Source of the DNA: Sulfurimonas hydrogeniphila
Lineage (GTDB): Bacteria > Campylobacterota > Campylobacteria > Campylobacterales > Sulfurimonadaceae
Reading direction: 5' to 3'
DNA: 64,000 nt
Assembly (NCBI RefSeq): GCF_009068765.1
Contig: NZ_CP035534.1
Coordinates: 558,001 to 622,000 of the forward strand
The position numbers and the translations under genes were made by a program. Positions 1-10,094 of the stretch are shown piece by piece (within the stretch, counting starts at the first letter, position 1; each line of letters starts with the position of its first letter). Under the pieces are notes generated by a model. The model searched no databases. It was not told where the DNA came from and worked only from the letters and a program-made list of their open reading frames with translations.

Positions 1-1656
1 GTAGGTAATGTTGATAATCTGCTAAAAAGTGGTGAATATCAGCTGGATAAAATATTTGACAGACTTCAGTTTCAACCCGAAGCCGTATTTGTTTACTCCT
101 GTATGGCAAGAAGACGTTTTATGGAAAAATATATAGAGTATGAATTAGAAGGACTCTCTACGCTTGGCGACATAAGCGGTTTTTTTACTTATGGAGAATT
201 TTTTTCTAATCAGAAAAGTGATTTGCTTAATGAATCCATTACTCTGCTTGGTCTAAGCGAAAGCAATAAAACACTCGAGAGTGTTCACAGAAAAAGTGTT
301 ATACACAAAAAAGATTTCGCAGTGAGTACAGAATATGCCCTTGCAAACCTTGCAAACAGCGTATCGCAGGAGTTGGCTGAGTTAAATGCCGAACTTGAAA
401 AAAGAGTGCAAAGAAGTGCGGAGTTTATCTACAAACAGGCATATTTTGATAAATTGACAGAGATGCCAAACAGATTGAGTCTGCTTCACAGGATAGATGA
501 GTGTGTGGGTGAAACAGTTTTTTTGGTAAATATTGATGATTTTACTACTATAAATGATTTTTACGGGCATGCGGTAGGCGATACTGTGTTGGTAAAAATG
601 TCGCAATATTTACACGAATTTACAAAACGTGAGGGAATGGAGTTATTTAAGTTGCCTTCGGATGAGTTTGCCATTATTTCAAATAAAGAACAAACCTATA
701 CGGTTATTGAAAATACCATTCAACAGCTTATAAGTAATATAGAACAAAAAGAGTTTTTGGTAAAAGATCAGGTTATTCATGTTTCGGTGACTGTTTCAGC
801 AGCATATATCAATGAGAAAAAAACCGGTCTGGCTAATGCCGATATGGTGCTTAAAGCTGCGAAAAAAGCGCACAAACCCTATTTGATTTTCAATAAATCT
901 TTAGAACTTGCAAAAAAATATGAGTCAAATCTGCAAATGGCAAATGAGATTAAAAGAGCGATAGAGAATGATGACATTATTCCGTACTATCAGCCTATTT
1001 TTAGTATAAAAACAGGAAAAATTGAAAAATATGAAGCACTTGTACGCCTGAGAAAAGCTGATGGAAAAATTCTTTCTCCCTATTTTTTTCTTGAAATCAG
1101 TGAAAAAATAAGGCTCTACCCTCGAATAACCGAAATTATGATAGAAAAAACATTTTCTTTTTTTGCCGGCAACGGTTTGGACTTTAGCATCAATCTCTCT
1201 TTCAGTGACATATTCAGCGAAAAAATGCGAAATTTTCTTTTTGAAAAAATCAAAGAGTATAGTATTGCAAAGCAGTTAACAATAGAAATTCTGGAAACAC
1301 AGGAGTATACGAACGAAAATATCGTAAACGATTTTACAAAAGAAGTCTATGCATCAGGCGCATCTATTGCCATTGATGATTTTGGAAGCGGATTTGCCAA
1401 TTTTCAATATATGACAAGTATTTCATGTGATTATATGAAAATAGACGGTTCGCTGATTAAAAATATTCATCAGGATCAAAATTCGCGCTTGATTGTCGAA
1501 ACAATTGTGGTATTTGCAAAAAAACTTGGGAAAAAAGTCATAGCAGAGTTTGTGCACTCTGCCGAGGTGTTGGATGTTGTCAGAGAAATTGGTATAGAAT
1601 ATGCGCAAGGGTATTACCTTGGCGAACCACAGGAAAAGCTTATTGAGCCATTATGA
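1..1656 (+). CDS. FIST-GGDEF-EAL signalling protein (5' truncated by window)
   Basis: The reading frame is open from base 1, so the true start lies upstream. The first residues end in a CMARR motif typical of the end of a FIST_C small-ligand sensor domain. A GGDEF domain follows; its signature is degenerate (PSDEF at 655-669), so diguanylate cyclase activity is doubtful. The C-terminal EAL domain keeps YEALVRLR (EAL at 1033-1041), the ILE metal-binding stretch, the DDFGSG loop at 1375 and the following KIDG, so c-di-GMP phosphodiesterase activity is likely. No membrane segment is visible. It overlaps the convergent downstream gene by 17 bases. The FIST call rests on a short stretch and is the least certain part. 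Confidence 0.85.
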   Translation, partial: VGNVDNLLKSGEYQLDKIFDRLQFQPEAVFVYSCMARRRFMEKYIEYELEGLSTLGDISGFFTYGEFFSNQKSDLLNESITLLGLSESNKTLESVHRKSVIHKKDFAVSTEYALANLANSVSQELAELNAELEKRVQRSAEFIYKQAYFDKLTEMPNRLSLLHRIDECVGETVFLVNIDDFTTINDFYGHAVGDTVLVKMSQYLHEFTKREGMELFKLPSDEFAIISNKEQTYTVIENTIQQLISNIEQKEFLVKDQVIHVSVTVSAAYINEKKTGLANADMVLKAAKKAHKPYLIFNKSLELAKKYESNLQMANEIKRAIENDDIIPYYQPIFSIKTGKIEKYEALVRLRKADGKILSPYFFLEISEKIRLYPRITEIMIEKTFSFFAGNGLDFSINLSFSDIFSEKMRNFLFEKIKEYSIAKQLTIEILETQEYTNENIVNDFTKEVYASGASIAIDDFGSGFANFQYMTSISCDYMKIDGSLIKNIHQDQNSRLIVETIVVFAKKLGKKVIAEFVHSAEVLDVVREIGIEYAQGYYLGEPQEKLIEPL

Positions 1657-2377
1657 AAAGATTATTGCTTGGATGGGTTATTTCGCTGAAACGTTCTTTT
1701 AATTCTCTGTCAAAAGTCAAAATAAAGACATTTGTATTTTTTAATCCGGCATCTTGAAAATTTTGCAGTAAAACATCATCTGCCACATTTTTTCCATGAT
1801 CACACTTCATAAAATTAAATGAGTTGAGTGTTTTGCCGTAATCATATAAATTTGCCTCCCATTCCGCTCGTTTAAGATAGAGGGAATCAGGGTTTGCTGC
1901 TAAAAAAATATTGGTATCAGAAATTTTGTAAGGCTCGATAATATCATTGAAAATCGAGGCAATACTTGAAAAATTTTCTATATCCCAAAAAAGATAACTT
2001 TGTTTGGCCTGTGATTTTTGTTTTTTGTTGATAAGTTTGAGCCTTTTTGTAATATTGAAACTTGAATGTGCCGTGTCGTTGATAATTTGAATACGCTTTT
2101 TTAACTGTTGGGCGTCATTTGTGGGAAAACCCAGAATTTCACCCAGGTTTATATAAAAATCCAGGTTCAGCAGCTCTTTTTCTGCGCCGCCTTTTTGATA
2201 CTTTTTTAATTTTGCCAGTTTTGCATCACAAAACAGAAGGTTTATGCTCATTTTTTCATGATTCGCATAGGCCTGTTTTGTTTTAAAAAAAATATCTTTC
2301 GCTTCAGGAGTATCTGGGAACTCTATTGATCCTCTGTATTTATACTCTATAGTAATTTTTTGTTTGTTTAAAGACAT
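1640..2377 (-). CDS. NYN/PIN-like domain protein
   Basis: A 245-residue protein whose C-terminal half (from about residue 125) resembles the NYN/LabA branch of PIN-like nucleases. It shows FWDIENF near the domain start, KNVADDVLLQNF in the middle and VFILTFDRELKERF near the end, which match the spaced acidic residues these metal-dependent RNases use. The N-terminal half is lysine-rich and not recognised. The start codon lies inside the last codons of the upstream gene (10-base overlap), so the two are probably translationally coupled. The RNase activity is inferred from the fold only; an RNA-binding role is also possible. Confidence 0.7.
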   Translation of the reverse strand: MSLNKQKITIEYKYRGSIEFPDTPEAKDIFFKTKQAYANHEKMSINLLFCDAKLAKLKKYQKGGAEKELLNLDFYINLGEILGFPTNDAQQLKKRIQIINDTAHSSFNITKRLKLINKKQKSQAKQSYLFWDIENFSSIASIFNDIIEPYKISDTNIFLAANPDSLYLKRAEWEANLYDYGKTLNSFNFMKCDHGKNVADDVLLQNFQDAGLKNTNVFILTFDRELKERFSEITHPSNNLFIMAQ

Positions 2378-3018
2378 TTGAAATACTCAGCTGCTTCTTT
2401 TTCATCGTCAGTAAGTTTCTCTGTTGTATATAAAGGATTTTCGCTCATTAATTTTTTAATCTCATTTTGACAGTAGGAAAAAAGAATTTCTTTTGCATGT
2501 GTGTTATCATCCAAAAAACCCAGTCCGCTGAATTTATACGGATCTTCCTGTTCTATGCACAGCAGTGTTCCCTCACACTCTTTTTCAAGGATATCAACAA
2601 GCGTTCTGTAGTTTATGTCAAATTCTGTTGCATTCCAGCCTATCTCTTCAAGTGTTTCATCGGCAAATTTGTCAACACCGTCGCCTGTTGTATCATCATA
2701 GGAGGCACGGGGTGTATTCACTCTAATCAACTCCTGCCAATTGGAAAATGCTTTTATAAGTACCTGCTGTTCATTTTCGGTGATTTGATAATTGTTACCA
2801 AATATTTCTGCAAGAGAAGGTGTTTTTGCCGATGAGAGTGCATTCATCGGCAGAGGTGTATGCCTGCCCTGATAAATGAGGATTTCTGTTTCGTTAAAAG
2901 GCGCATATTTTATTGCTCCGTCTATATTGATGCCGTACTCTTTTGCAGAGTTTATTGCTTTAAGCAGTTCCGATTTATCAACTGTAATGATTTCATTAAA
3001 AAGGTTGAATTTTTTCAT
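2368..3018 (-). CDS. conserved hypothetical protein, partner of the NYN gene
   Basis: A 216-residue protein that I do not recognise. It is soluble, acidic and has no signal peptide or membrane segment. I chose the start at 3018 because GGAG sits five bases before it, and because a TATAAT element at 3040-3045 would start transcription near 3033, downstream of an alternative ATG at 3039. It overlaps the NYN-like gene by 10 bases, so the two form a two-gene unit. The pairing of an unknown acidic protein with a nuclease-like protein could be functional, but nothing shows a toxin-antitoxin arrangement: both are larger than usual for that. Confidence 0.7.
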   Translation of the reverse strand: MKKFNLFNEIITVDKSELLKAINSAKEYGINIDGAIKYAPFNETEILIYQGRHTPLPMNALSSAKTPSLAEIFGNNYQITENEQQVLIKAFSNWQELIRVNTPRASYDDTTGDGVDKFADETLEEIGWNATEFDINYRTLVDILEKECEGTLLCIEQEDPYKFSGLGFLDDNTHAKEILFSYCQNEIKKLMSENPLYTTEKLTDDEKEAAEYFKCL

Positions 3019-3039
3019 TTTTTCTCCAAATTTTTTCAT

Positions 3040-3045
3040 ATTATA
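3040..3045 (-). promoter_or_regulatory. -10 element for the hypothetical/NYN pair
   Basis: On the minus strand this reads TATAAT, 21 bases before the start at 3018. It places the transcription start inside the upper alternative ATG codon and so decides the start of the gene. No good -35 hexamer is visible, which is usual for this phylum. Confidence 0.55.
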
Positions 3046-3121
3046 CAGAGTATGAGATTAACTCAGATAATTTAACAGAAGTTATAAGTTTAGTATAATA
3101 AAAGTTTTACTATTAATAGAG

Positions 3122-4197
<1,076 letters not shown>

Positions 4198-4205
4198 TTT
4201 TATTC

Positions 4206-4234
4206 TCAGCACTTGCCATTTGGCAGTGTGCTGA
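4206..4234. terminator. hairpin between convergent ilvC and EAL genes
   Basis: The arms TCAGCAC and GTGCTGA enclose a nested TGCC/GGCA stem. It lies 8 bases after the ilvC stop and 3 bases before the end of the convergent EAL gene. There is no clear T-tract on either side, so rho-independent termination is likely but not certain. Confidence 0.5.
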
Positions 4235-4237
4235 TGA

Positions 4238-4975
4238 TCATCTGCATATATTTTCATCATTTTTCCAAATATTTATAAACTTCTCTTTAAAAAGATAACC
4301 CTGTATATAGTCAACACCCATCTCTTGTGCTATTTTTAAATCATTGCTGTTTTCAATACCTTCCAAAATCGTTTTTTTGGATGAGATTTTTGCATAGTTG
4401 ACAACACCTTTCATCACTTCTATATATGCGGGATGCTGTTTGATTCTCTTTAAAACATCTATATCCAGTTTAATAACATCCGCTCTGCATAACAGAGAGG
4501 TAAAATAGATACTGTTTGGTTTGGCAAAGTCATCATAGGCATAGGATATTTCATATTCATTCATCCAGTCCATAAAATTTTCAACATCCTGAGCATTTTC
4601 TTCATCAGAATTTTCTATAATTTCCACAACAACATTATCGGTATTTTGGAAAAAGTCGATCCAAAAAGCAACATGATGATCACTGATAGCGACATCAGGG
4701 TCAAGATTTAAAAATAATTTTTTGCCGGGAGGCTGATGGTGCAACTGAAATTTTTTCAAAACAGTTTCAACATAAAAAAAGAGTTCAATATTTTGATGGA
4801 TACTCTTAAAAAATTCATAAGGAGATATGATAGTATTTCCGTATTTAAATCGGCTTAATGCCTCATAGGCAAATATTTCCATATTTTTTAACTCAATTAT
4901 CGGCTCATAACAGACGCCATACCCTTCATTCGCTATAATAGAACCGATATATTCTTTTATCTTCATGCTATACAA
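4238..4975 (-). CDS. stand-alone EAL-domain c-di-GMP phosphodiesterase
   Basis: A 245-residue protein made almost entirely of one EAL domain. The catalytic set is complete: YEALSRF (EAL), FLNLDPD (metal-binding Asn), VEIIEN, YDDFA, VIKLDI (Lys), LEGIE and DYIQGYLF. It should hydrolyse c-di-GMP in the cytoplasm, lowering the signal that favours surface attachment. No sensor domain is attached. It overlaps the small upstream gene by 8 bases, so it is probably read from that gene's promoter, which carries a Fur-box-like site. An internal ATG at 4966 is an alternative start; neither has a strong ribosome binding site. Confidence 0.88.
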   Translation of the reverse strand: MYSMKIKEYIGSIIANEGYGVCYEPIIELKNMEIFAYEALSRFKYGNTIISPYEFFKSIHQNIELFFYVETVLKKFQLHHQPPGKKLFLNLDPDVAISDHHVAFWIDFFQNTDNVVVEIIENSDEENAQDVENFMDWMNEYEISYAYDDFAKPNSIYFTSLLCRADVIKLDIDVLKRIKQHPAYIEVMKGVVNYAKISSKKTILEGIENSNDLKIAQEMGVDYIQGYLFKEKFINIWKNDENICR

Positions 4976-5129
4976 GAGACTTTGTGAGTGTATAAATTTT
5001 ATTTTTTGAAAGATATGGATATCTCATAGAAAGTATTTTAACAATAGGACAAATGAGTTTAACACTTTTGTCATAAGCAGATTGCTGCAGCAGAGTCTGT
5101 ATTTTTGATTTTAGTATTGTGTCTGACAT
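4968..5129 (-). CDS. small 53-residue protein upstream of the EAL gene
   Basis: A small basic protein beginning MSDTILKSKI. I do not recognise its family. I chose the start at 5129 because AAGG lies six bases upstream; a longer frame reaching 5273 runs through the promoter region and into bioD and is rejected. It overlaps the EAL gene by 8 bases. The Fur-box-like palindrome at 5144-5158 lies just ahead of its ribosome binding site. Possible roles are a small regulator of the phosphodiesterase or an iron-responsive small protein; both are guesses. Confidence 0.5.
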   Translation of the reverse strand: MSDTILKSKIQTLLQQSAYDKSVKLICPIVKILSMRYPYLSKNKIYTLTKSLV

Positions 5130-5143
5130 AAGAAGCCTTTTAA

Positions 5144-5158
5144 TGATAATTAGTATCA
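5144..5158. promoter_or_regulatory. Fur-box-like operator
   Basis: The sequence TGATAATTAGTATCA matches the 7-1-7 Fur box TGATAATNATTATCA at every defined position but one. It lies between the likely -10 of the small gene (TACAAT on the minus strand, 5168-5173) and its ribosome binding site, a classic repressor position. It would control the small gene and the EAL gene together. Confidence 0.5.
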
Positions 5159-5203
5159 ATTTTTGAAATTGTAGCATGCTCTTTCTTAAGTATATATTAA
5201 TAT

Positions 5204-5218
5204 CGATAGTGGTTATCA
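5204..5218. promoter_or_regulatory. second, weaker Fur-box-like site upstream of bioD
   Basis: CGATAGTGGTTATCA matches the 7-1-7 Fur box with three mismatches. It lies 23 bases before the bioD -10 element, over the -35 region. Two Fur-like sites 45 bases apart in one divergent region make iron control of at least one side more plausible. Confidence 0.3.
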
Positions 5219-5241
5219 ATATATAGTTTGGTTTTCTATGA

Positions 5242-5247
5242 TATAAT
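5242..5247 (+). promoter_or_regulatory. -10 element for bioD
   Basis: TATAAT lies 19 bases before the TTG start of bioD and is preceded by TATGA. It probably drives bioD and the closely packed pyrB-pabB-kinase genes. Confidence 0.5.
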
Positions 5248-5266
5248 TTGAAAAAAGGAAATAGAT

Positions 5267-5914
5267 TTGGCAAAACGTATTTTTGTAACAGCTACCAATA
5301 CCGATATAGGCAAAACATATACTACAAAACTTCTACTGGAGTCATTTGCTTCGCGAGGTTTGCGTGTAGGTGTGATGAAACCGATAGAAACAGGTGTTGT
5401 TGATGGTTTTTATCCTGATGGAAGTGAACTTTTGACATTGGTGCAAAAATTAAATCCGGAGTTTTTGGGTTTACATGTAGAAGATATAGTTCCTGTATCA
5501 TATGAGCTTCCTGCCGCTCCTTTTGTCGCATCAGGCGGTAAGGCGCTTGATAAGAGCAGATTACATGTAACTGTGCAAAAGCTTGAGAAACTGTGTGATG
5601 TATTGATAATCGAAGGGGCGGGCGGATTATATGTGCCTGTGGATGAAAAGTATATGATTATTGACCTGATAGCAGAGTTTGAAGCACCCGCACTCCTGGT
5701 AACACACTGCTCTTTGGGCTGCATTAATGATACTCTGTTGAGTAAAAAAGCTTTGGAAGATAAAAATATTGCGCATGTAGTTGGATTTAACTGCCGGGAT
5801 CAAGAGGCTGGTTTTGATAAAATCAGTCGGCCTTATTTTGACAAAAGCGGATTTGGTGTGTTGAAAATTCAAGAGGATATTGACACTATAAGCCAACTCC
5901 TGTATAATTTGTAA
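5267..5914 (+). CDS. bioD: dethiobiotin synthetase
   Basis: The enzyme closes the ureido ring of dethiobiotin from diaminopelargonate, CO2 and ATP, the penultimate step of biotin synthesis. The 215-residue protein has the P-loop variant TATNTDIGKT at its N-terminus, MKPIETG, and EGAGGLYVP, all diagnostic. The start codon is TTG, chosen because AAGGA lies seven bases upstream and the motif begins at residue 7. No other bio gene is nearby. It begins a tight same-strand run with pyrB 21 bases downstream. Confidence 0.93.
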   Translation: MAKRIFVTATNTDIGKTYTTKLLLESFASRGLRVGVMKPIETGVVDGFYPDGSELLTLVQKLNPEFLGLHVEDIVPVSYELPAAPFVASGGKALDKSRLHVTVQKLEKLCDVLIIEGAGGLYVPVDEKYMIIDLIAEFEAPALLVTHCSLGCINDTLLSKKALEDKNIAHVVGFNCRDQEAGFDKISRPYFDKSGFGVLKIQEDIDTISQLLYNL

Positions 5915-5935
5915 ATTATATAATTTAGGATAAAA

Positions 5936-6805
5936 ATGCAGCATTTAATACGCACTGATGATTTTACAAAAGAAGAGATACAAAAGTTGTTGGCAGATGC
6001 AAAAAAATTCAGTGACGGCCGTTTTGAAAGAATTTTAGAAGACAAGATTATTATTACACTTTTTTTTGAAAATTCGACACGAACAAAAAGTTCGTTTGAA
6101 ATAGCCGCAAAAAGACTCGGTGCTGAAATAGTGCATCTTGATGTTGCAAAAAGTTCTACAAAAAAAGGTGAAACACTTGTAGATACGGCAATGAATCTTG
6201 ATGCTATGGGACCACATGCCATCATAGTCCGTCATGAAAATGCGGGTGTGCCCCAGATTCTTTCAAAGCATACCAAGGCTAGCATTGTCAATGCCGGCGA
6301 CGGTGCCCATGCCCATCCTTCTCAGGCGCTTTTGGATTTGTATACACTCAAGGAGCACTTTGGCTCACTTGAAGGAAAAAAAATCGCTATTGTCGGAGAT
6401 ATTAAAAACTCCCGTGTTGCAAACTCAAATATAGAACTTTTAACACGTTTTGGAATGGAGGTGATTTTGGTGGCACCACCGCATTTTCTGCCAAAAACCC
6501 GTCTAAGAACAACTCATTATTTGTCAGAGATTATTGACGAGGTGGATGCTATTATGAGTCTTCGTACACAGACAGAGCGACACTCTTCGCAAAGTTACGC
6601 TTCGTTAAAAGACTATGCAAGCGATTTTTGTATAACGGAGGAACTCATTGGAGACAGAGAGATTATACTCCTGCACCCGGGACCAGTTCATCGAAATATC
6701 GATATCAGTGATGCAATGCTCGAAGATAAGCGTTGCAAGGTCTTGGAGCAGGTGAGTAACGGGGTTAATATACGAATGGCTATACTCAAAAAACTGATTG
6801 CATGA
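5936..6805 (+). CDS. pyrB: aspartate carbamoyltransferase catalytic subunit
   Basis: The enzyme joins carbamoyl phosphate and aspartate in pyrimidine synthesis. The 289-residue protein carries the carbamoyl-phosphate motif STRTKSSFE, the aspartate-loop region [15 protein letters not shown], and [11 protein letters not shown] near the C-terminus. No pyrI regulatory subunit gene is adjacent, as is usual for the unregulated bacterial form. It overlaps pabB by 4 bases (ATGA), so the two are translationally coupled. Confidence 0.96.
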   Translation: MQHLIRTDDFTKEEIQKLLADAKKFSDGRFERILEDKIIITLFFENSTRTKSSFEIAAKRLGAEIVHLDVAKSSTKKGETLVDTAMNLDAMGPHAIIVRHENAGVPQILSKHTKASIVNAGDGAHAHPSQALLDLYTLKEHFGSLEGKKIAIVGDIKNSRVANSNIELLTRFGMEVILVAPPHFLPKTRLRTTHYLSEIIDEVDAIMSLRTQTERHSSQSYASLKDYASDFCITEELIGDREIILLHPGPVHRNIDISDAMLEDKRCKVLEQVSNGVNIRMAILKKLIA

Positions 6806-7740
6806 GTTTTGAGAAAATAAATGTTTTGGCAAAACAGAAAAAGCCGTTTTTGTTTATAAGTGACTTTAAAGGGGAAGATGTTGAGGTAATTCTTCTTGAA
6901 GACCTGGAAAAAGAAGATATAGAGTTTTGTATTAACGAAAAATACAGTTTCAAAAAACATTTGCATATTCTTCAGACTGATCCCATAAAATTTTCAGAGT
7001 ATAAAAAAAAATTTGATGCTGTTATTGAAAAGATTAAATCAGGTGAGACCTATATCCTCAATCTTACCCAACAGACACCTGTAAAAACAGACCTTACTTT
7101 AAAAGAGATGTTCAGGGTGGCAAATGCGCATTATAAACTGCGTTATAAAGATGAGTTTCTCTGCTTTTCTCCTGAAAAATTTATACAAATAGCCGACAAT
7201 ACGATTCATACCTTTCCTATGAAAGGCACTATTGATGCTGCCAAAGTCAATGCCGAGAAAAAAATATTAGCCGATGAAAAAGAGATGGCTGAGCATATTA
7301 TGATAGTAGATTTGCTCAGAAATGATCTTTCCATGGTCGCTTCTGATGTTACAGTAGAGAGATTTCGTTATATACAGACAATAGAAGCCGGAGAGAAGAA
7401 ACTTTTACAGATAAGCTCCCATATACGCGGTTCTTTACATGTAAACTGGCAGGAAGAACTCGGTACAATATTGCAAACACTTCTTCCGGCGGGCAGTATA
7501 AGCGGTGCACCCAAAAAAAGTACCGTCAATATTATTGAAGATATTGAAGGCTATGCCCGCGGATTTTTCAGTGGAGTATTTGGTGTGTTTGACGGGAACA
7601 GCCTGGACAGCGGTGTGATGATACGTTTTATACAAAAGAGTGCCAAGGGGTACTTCTATAAAAGCGGCGGTGGAATTACTTTGGACAGTGATGTACAAAG
7701 TGAGTATAAAGAACTGCAGGATAAGATATATTTACCATGA
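6802..7740 (+). CDS. pabB: aminodeoxychorismate synthase component I
   Basis: A chorismate-binding enzyme of the PabB/TrpE family, 312 residues, that makes 4-amino-4-deoxychorismate for folate. The motifs [18 protein letters not shown], and [17 protein letters not shown] are present. It is shorter than TrpE and lacks most of the N-terminal domain, as in the Campylobacter type. A glutamine amidotransferase partner is not in the window. The start overlaps the pyrB stop, and its own stop overlaps the kinase start by 4 bases. TrpE function is less likely because of length and context. Confidence 0.85.
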   Translation: MSFEKINVLAKQKKPFLFISDFKGEDVEVILLEDLEKEDIEFCINEKYSFKKHLHILQTDPIKFSEYKKKFDAVIEKIKSGETYILNLTQQTPVKTDLTLKEMFRVANAHYKLRYKDEFLCFSPEKFIQIADNTIHTFPMKGTIDAAKVNAEKKILADEKEMAEHIMIVDLLRNDLSMVASDVTVERFRYIQTIEAGEKKLLQISSHIRGSLHVNWQEELGTILQTLLPAGSISGAPKKSTVNIIEDIEGYARGFFSGVFGVFDGNSLDSGVMIRFIQKSAKGYFYKSGGGITLDSDVQSEYKELQDKIYLP

Positions 7741-9053
7741 AAAACAAATTGTTAGAGAACTTTTTTACCAGTGGCTGGGATTTTAAAGAAGATGAAAGTG
7801 AATTAAAAAATAAATTTCAAATGGTGAATATTGTTTTTTTACTCTCTTTTGCCGGATTGATTTTTGGGATCAGTGCAAATATTCTCAGAGCAACGCCGGC
7901 GCTTATTCCTGTAGAAACTGTCTTATTGTTGAGTGCTGTTGGACTCATGTTGGCTTTACGTATCAATAAAAAGTATTTTAAAGTCATATCTTTTTTGATG
8001 ACTCTGCAGTACAGTATACTGTTTTTACTCCTGGTTTATATGAGCAAGCCTGAAGAATTAAAACATATATGGATTTTTACCTACCCTATTATTCTTCTCT
8101 ACTTTGGAAGTGACAGGTATGTGTTTTTTTGGGTTGCGGCAATGGTGTTTTTCTTGCTCATCGCACCGCTACAGCCTTTTGTACATGTATCGTATTCTCT
8201 GTTTCAGGTGACGTATATCTCTTTTGTGCTTATTCTTGTAAGTATCATTATCTATTTTTATCAAAAGCGTATGAATGAAGCGGCAAGTTTAATCATTGAA
8301 CAGAAAAATATGCTCAAAAAGCAGCTGGATGAACTGACGAAAAAAGATAAAATATTGTCTGTACAGTCCAAACAGGCGGTTATGGGCGAGATGATAAGCA
8401 TGATAGCCCACCAATGGCGTCAGCCTCTTTCAACTGTCACCCTCAATATATCAAATTTACAGATAAAACGCCTGTTGGGAAAAGAGATCAGAGAAAAAGA
8501 ATATGAAACCGCTTTTGAAGAGATAAACAATACTATTGCCTACCTTTCGGCCACGATTGATGATTTTCAAACCTATTTTCATCCCAAAAAAGAGATAAAT
8601 TCCATAGAGATAAACGAGTTGATACAAAAAGCGATTAATTTTACTAAACCGAGACTCAAAGAAACATATATAAAAATTTTATATATGCAAAAAAACAGTG
8701 CAGTTATCAATACATATACCAATGAACTTATTCAGGTACTGTTGAATATTTTAAATAACGCCGTTGATGAACTTATTGCAAGAGAGATTAAAGATCCGAA
8801 AATAATTATTCGTGTACAGAACCGGGGAGATGCCTTGCAGTTAGAAATTGAAGATAATGCGGGAGGGATAAAAAAAGAGCATATTGATTCTATTTTTGAA
8901 CCTTATTTCAGTACAAAAGGCAAGAATGGGACAGGACTTGGCCTTTACATGTCACAAATGATAATGCAAAAACAGTTTCATACAACAATAGAGGTTGAGA
9001 GTGAAAATAACAGTACTGTATTTCATTTTACAGTACCAAAGAAACTAGCTTAA
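7737..9053 (+). CDS. membrane sensor histidine kinase (orphan)
   Basis: A 438-residue kinase with five or six hydrophobic segments between residues 30 and 180, a short coiled coil, then a phosphoacceptor helix with MISMIAHQWRQPL (His225) and a HATPase domain with an N-box (NILNNAVDEL), DNAGG and GTGLGLYMS. It should autophosphorylate on His225 and pass the phosphate to a response regulator, but none is encoded next to it. The signal it senses cannot be told from sequence. It overlaps pabB by 4 bases, an odd partner, and ends just before a separate promoter for tal. Confidence 0.92.
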   Translation: MKNKLLENFFTSGWDFKEDESELKNKFQMVNIVFLLSFAGLIFGISANILRATPALIPVETVLLLSAVGLMLALRINKKYFKVISFLMTLQYSILFLLLVYMSKPEELKHIWIFTYPIILLYFGSDRYVFFWVAAMVFFLLIAPLQPFVHVSYSLFQVTYISFVLILVSIIIYFYQKRMNEAASLIIEQKNMLKKQLDELTKKDKILSVQSKQAVMGEMISMIAHQWRQPLSTVTLNISNLQIKRLLGKEIREKEYETAFEEINNTIAYLSATIDDFQTYFHPKKEINSIEINELIQKAINFTKPRLKETYIKILYMQKNSAVINTYTNELIQVLLNILNNAVDELIAREIKDPKIIIRVQNRGDALQLEIEDNAGGIKKEHIDSIFEPYFSTKGKNGTGLGLYMSQMIMQKQFHTTIEVESENNSTVFHFTVPKKLA

Positions 9054-9070
9054 TTTTAGATTGATTGGGT

Positions 9071-9076
9071 TATAAT
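9071..9076 (+). promoter_or_regulatory. -10 element for tal
   Basis: TATAAT lies 35 bases upstream of the tal start and AGGAA lies before the ATG. No clear -35 hexamer is present. It would separate tal-pilT from the bioD run. Confidence 0.5.
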
Positions 9077-9110
9077 AGATTTCAAAAATTACTAAACAGT
9101 AGGAATTAAA

Positions 9111-10094
9111 ATGTATATAGAAGATTTGAAGTTTTCATTATGGGCTGATTTTATAGAAAGAGATTACCTGGACAAAGAATTTAAAGAACTTATAGACAAA
9201 AAAATAATCAATGGAGCCACTTCGAATCCGGCAATATTTAAGAATGCAATTTTAAGCTCTCCTGCATACAAAGAGCAACTTGCATCACTGGATGCGCTTT
9301 CTCCAAAAGAAAAATATGAAGCAGTGGCAATATATGACATACGAAAAGCAGCAGATATTTTAAAACCCTTATACGACAAAGGGGATGACGGATATGTCAG
9401 TATAGAAGTTGATCCTTTTTTGTGTGATGACGCACAGGCAACTGCTGCAGAGGGAAAAAGGCTTTTTAAGGCGATAAACAGAGAAAATGTTATGATAAAA
9501 GTTCCGGCCACAGAAGCCGGATATGAAGCGATGCAGGCGTTGACATCTGTTGGAATCCCTGTGAACGCAACATTGATTTTTAAAAAATCCCAAGCCATAT
9601 ACTGTGCGCAGGCTTTTGAAAAAGGAAGTGAAATATATGGCAAAAGCGTGCCTACTGTTATCAGTATTTTTGTCAGCAGAATCGACCGGGCACTTGATAT
9701 ACTCTTAAAAGAAAACGGTATAGAAACAGGATTGACAGGCATATACAATACTTCTGTCATCTATGAAGAGATACAGAGTATGAATGTAGAGGGATGCAGG
9801 GCTCTTTTTGCCAGTACCGGAGTAAAAGACGACTCTCTGCCGCCCTATTATTACATCGAAAAACTGTTGGCGTATAACAGTGTCAATACAGCCCCTGTAG
9901 ATACCATAAAAGCTTTCCATGCGCATAACGGTTCAAAAAAAGCAGCTTTGCCGATTGATAAAAAAATCATTAACAGACATTTCACACAGATAGAAGATAC
10001 CGGTGTTAAAATGGATGAAGTACTGCAAAAGCAAATTGATGATGGTTTGGAAGCATTTAAAAAAGCATTCCAAGAGATATTGGAGGCATTATGA
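9111..10094 (+). CDS. tal: transaldolase
   Basis: The enzyme moves a dihydroxyacetone unit between sugar phosphates in the non-oxidative pentose phosphate pathway. The 327-residue protein has the N-terminal LWADFIERDYL, the nested stretch GATSNPAIFK, and NVMIKVPATEAG, in which the Lys forms the Schiff base. This matches the longer form used by Campylobacter and actinobacteria. The stop overlaps the pilT start by 4 bases. Confidence 0.94.
   Translation: MYIEDLKFSLWADFIERDYLDKEFKELIDKKIINGATSNPAIFKNAILSSPAYKEQLASLDALSPKEKYEAVAIYDIRKAADILKPLYDKGDDGYVSIEVDPFLCDDAQATAAEGKRLFKAINRENVMIKVPATEAGYEAMQALTSVGIPVNATLIFKKSQAIYCAQAFEKGSEIYGKSVPTVISIFVSRIDRALDILLKENGIETGLTGIYNTSVIYEEIQSMNVEGCRALFASTGVKDDSLPPYYYIEKLLAYNSVNTAPVDTIKAFHAHNGSKKAALPIDKKIINRHFTQIEDTGVKMDEVLQKQIDDGLEAFKKAFQEILEAL

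Noticed and set aside
3019-3039. Longer start of the hypothetical gene at 3039
   Set aside because: A TATAAT box at 3040-3045 places transcription start inside this codon, and GGAG precedes the ATG at 3018.
4968-5273. 101-residue version of the small gene before the EAL gene
   Set aside because: It would run across the Fur-box-like region and overlap bioD; only the part from 5129 has a ribosome binding site.
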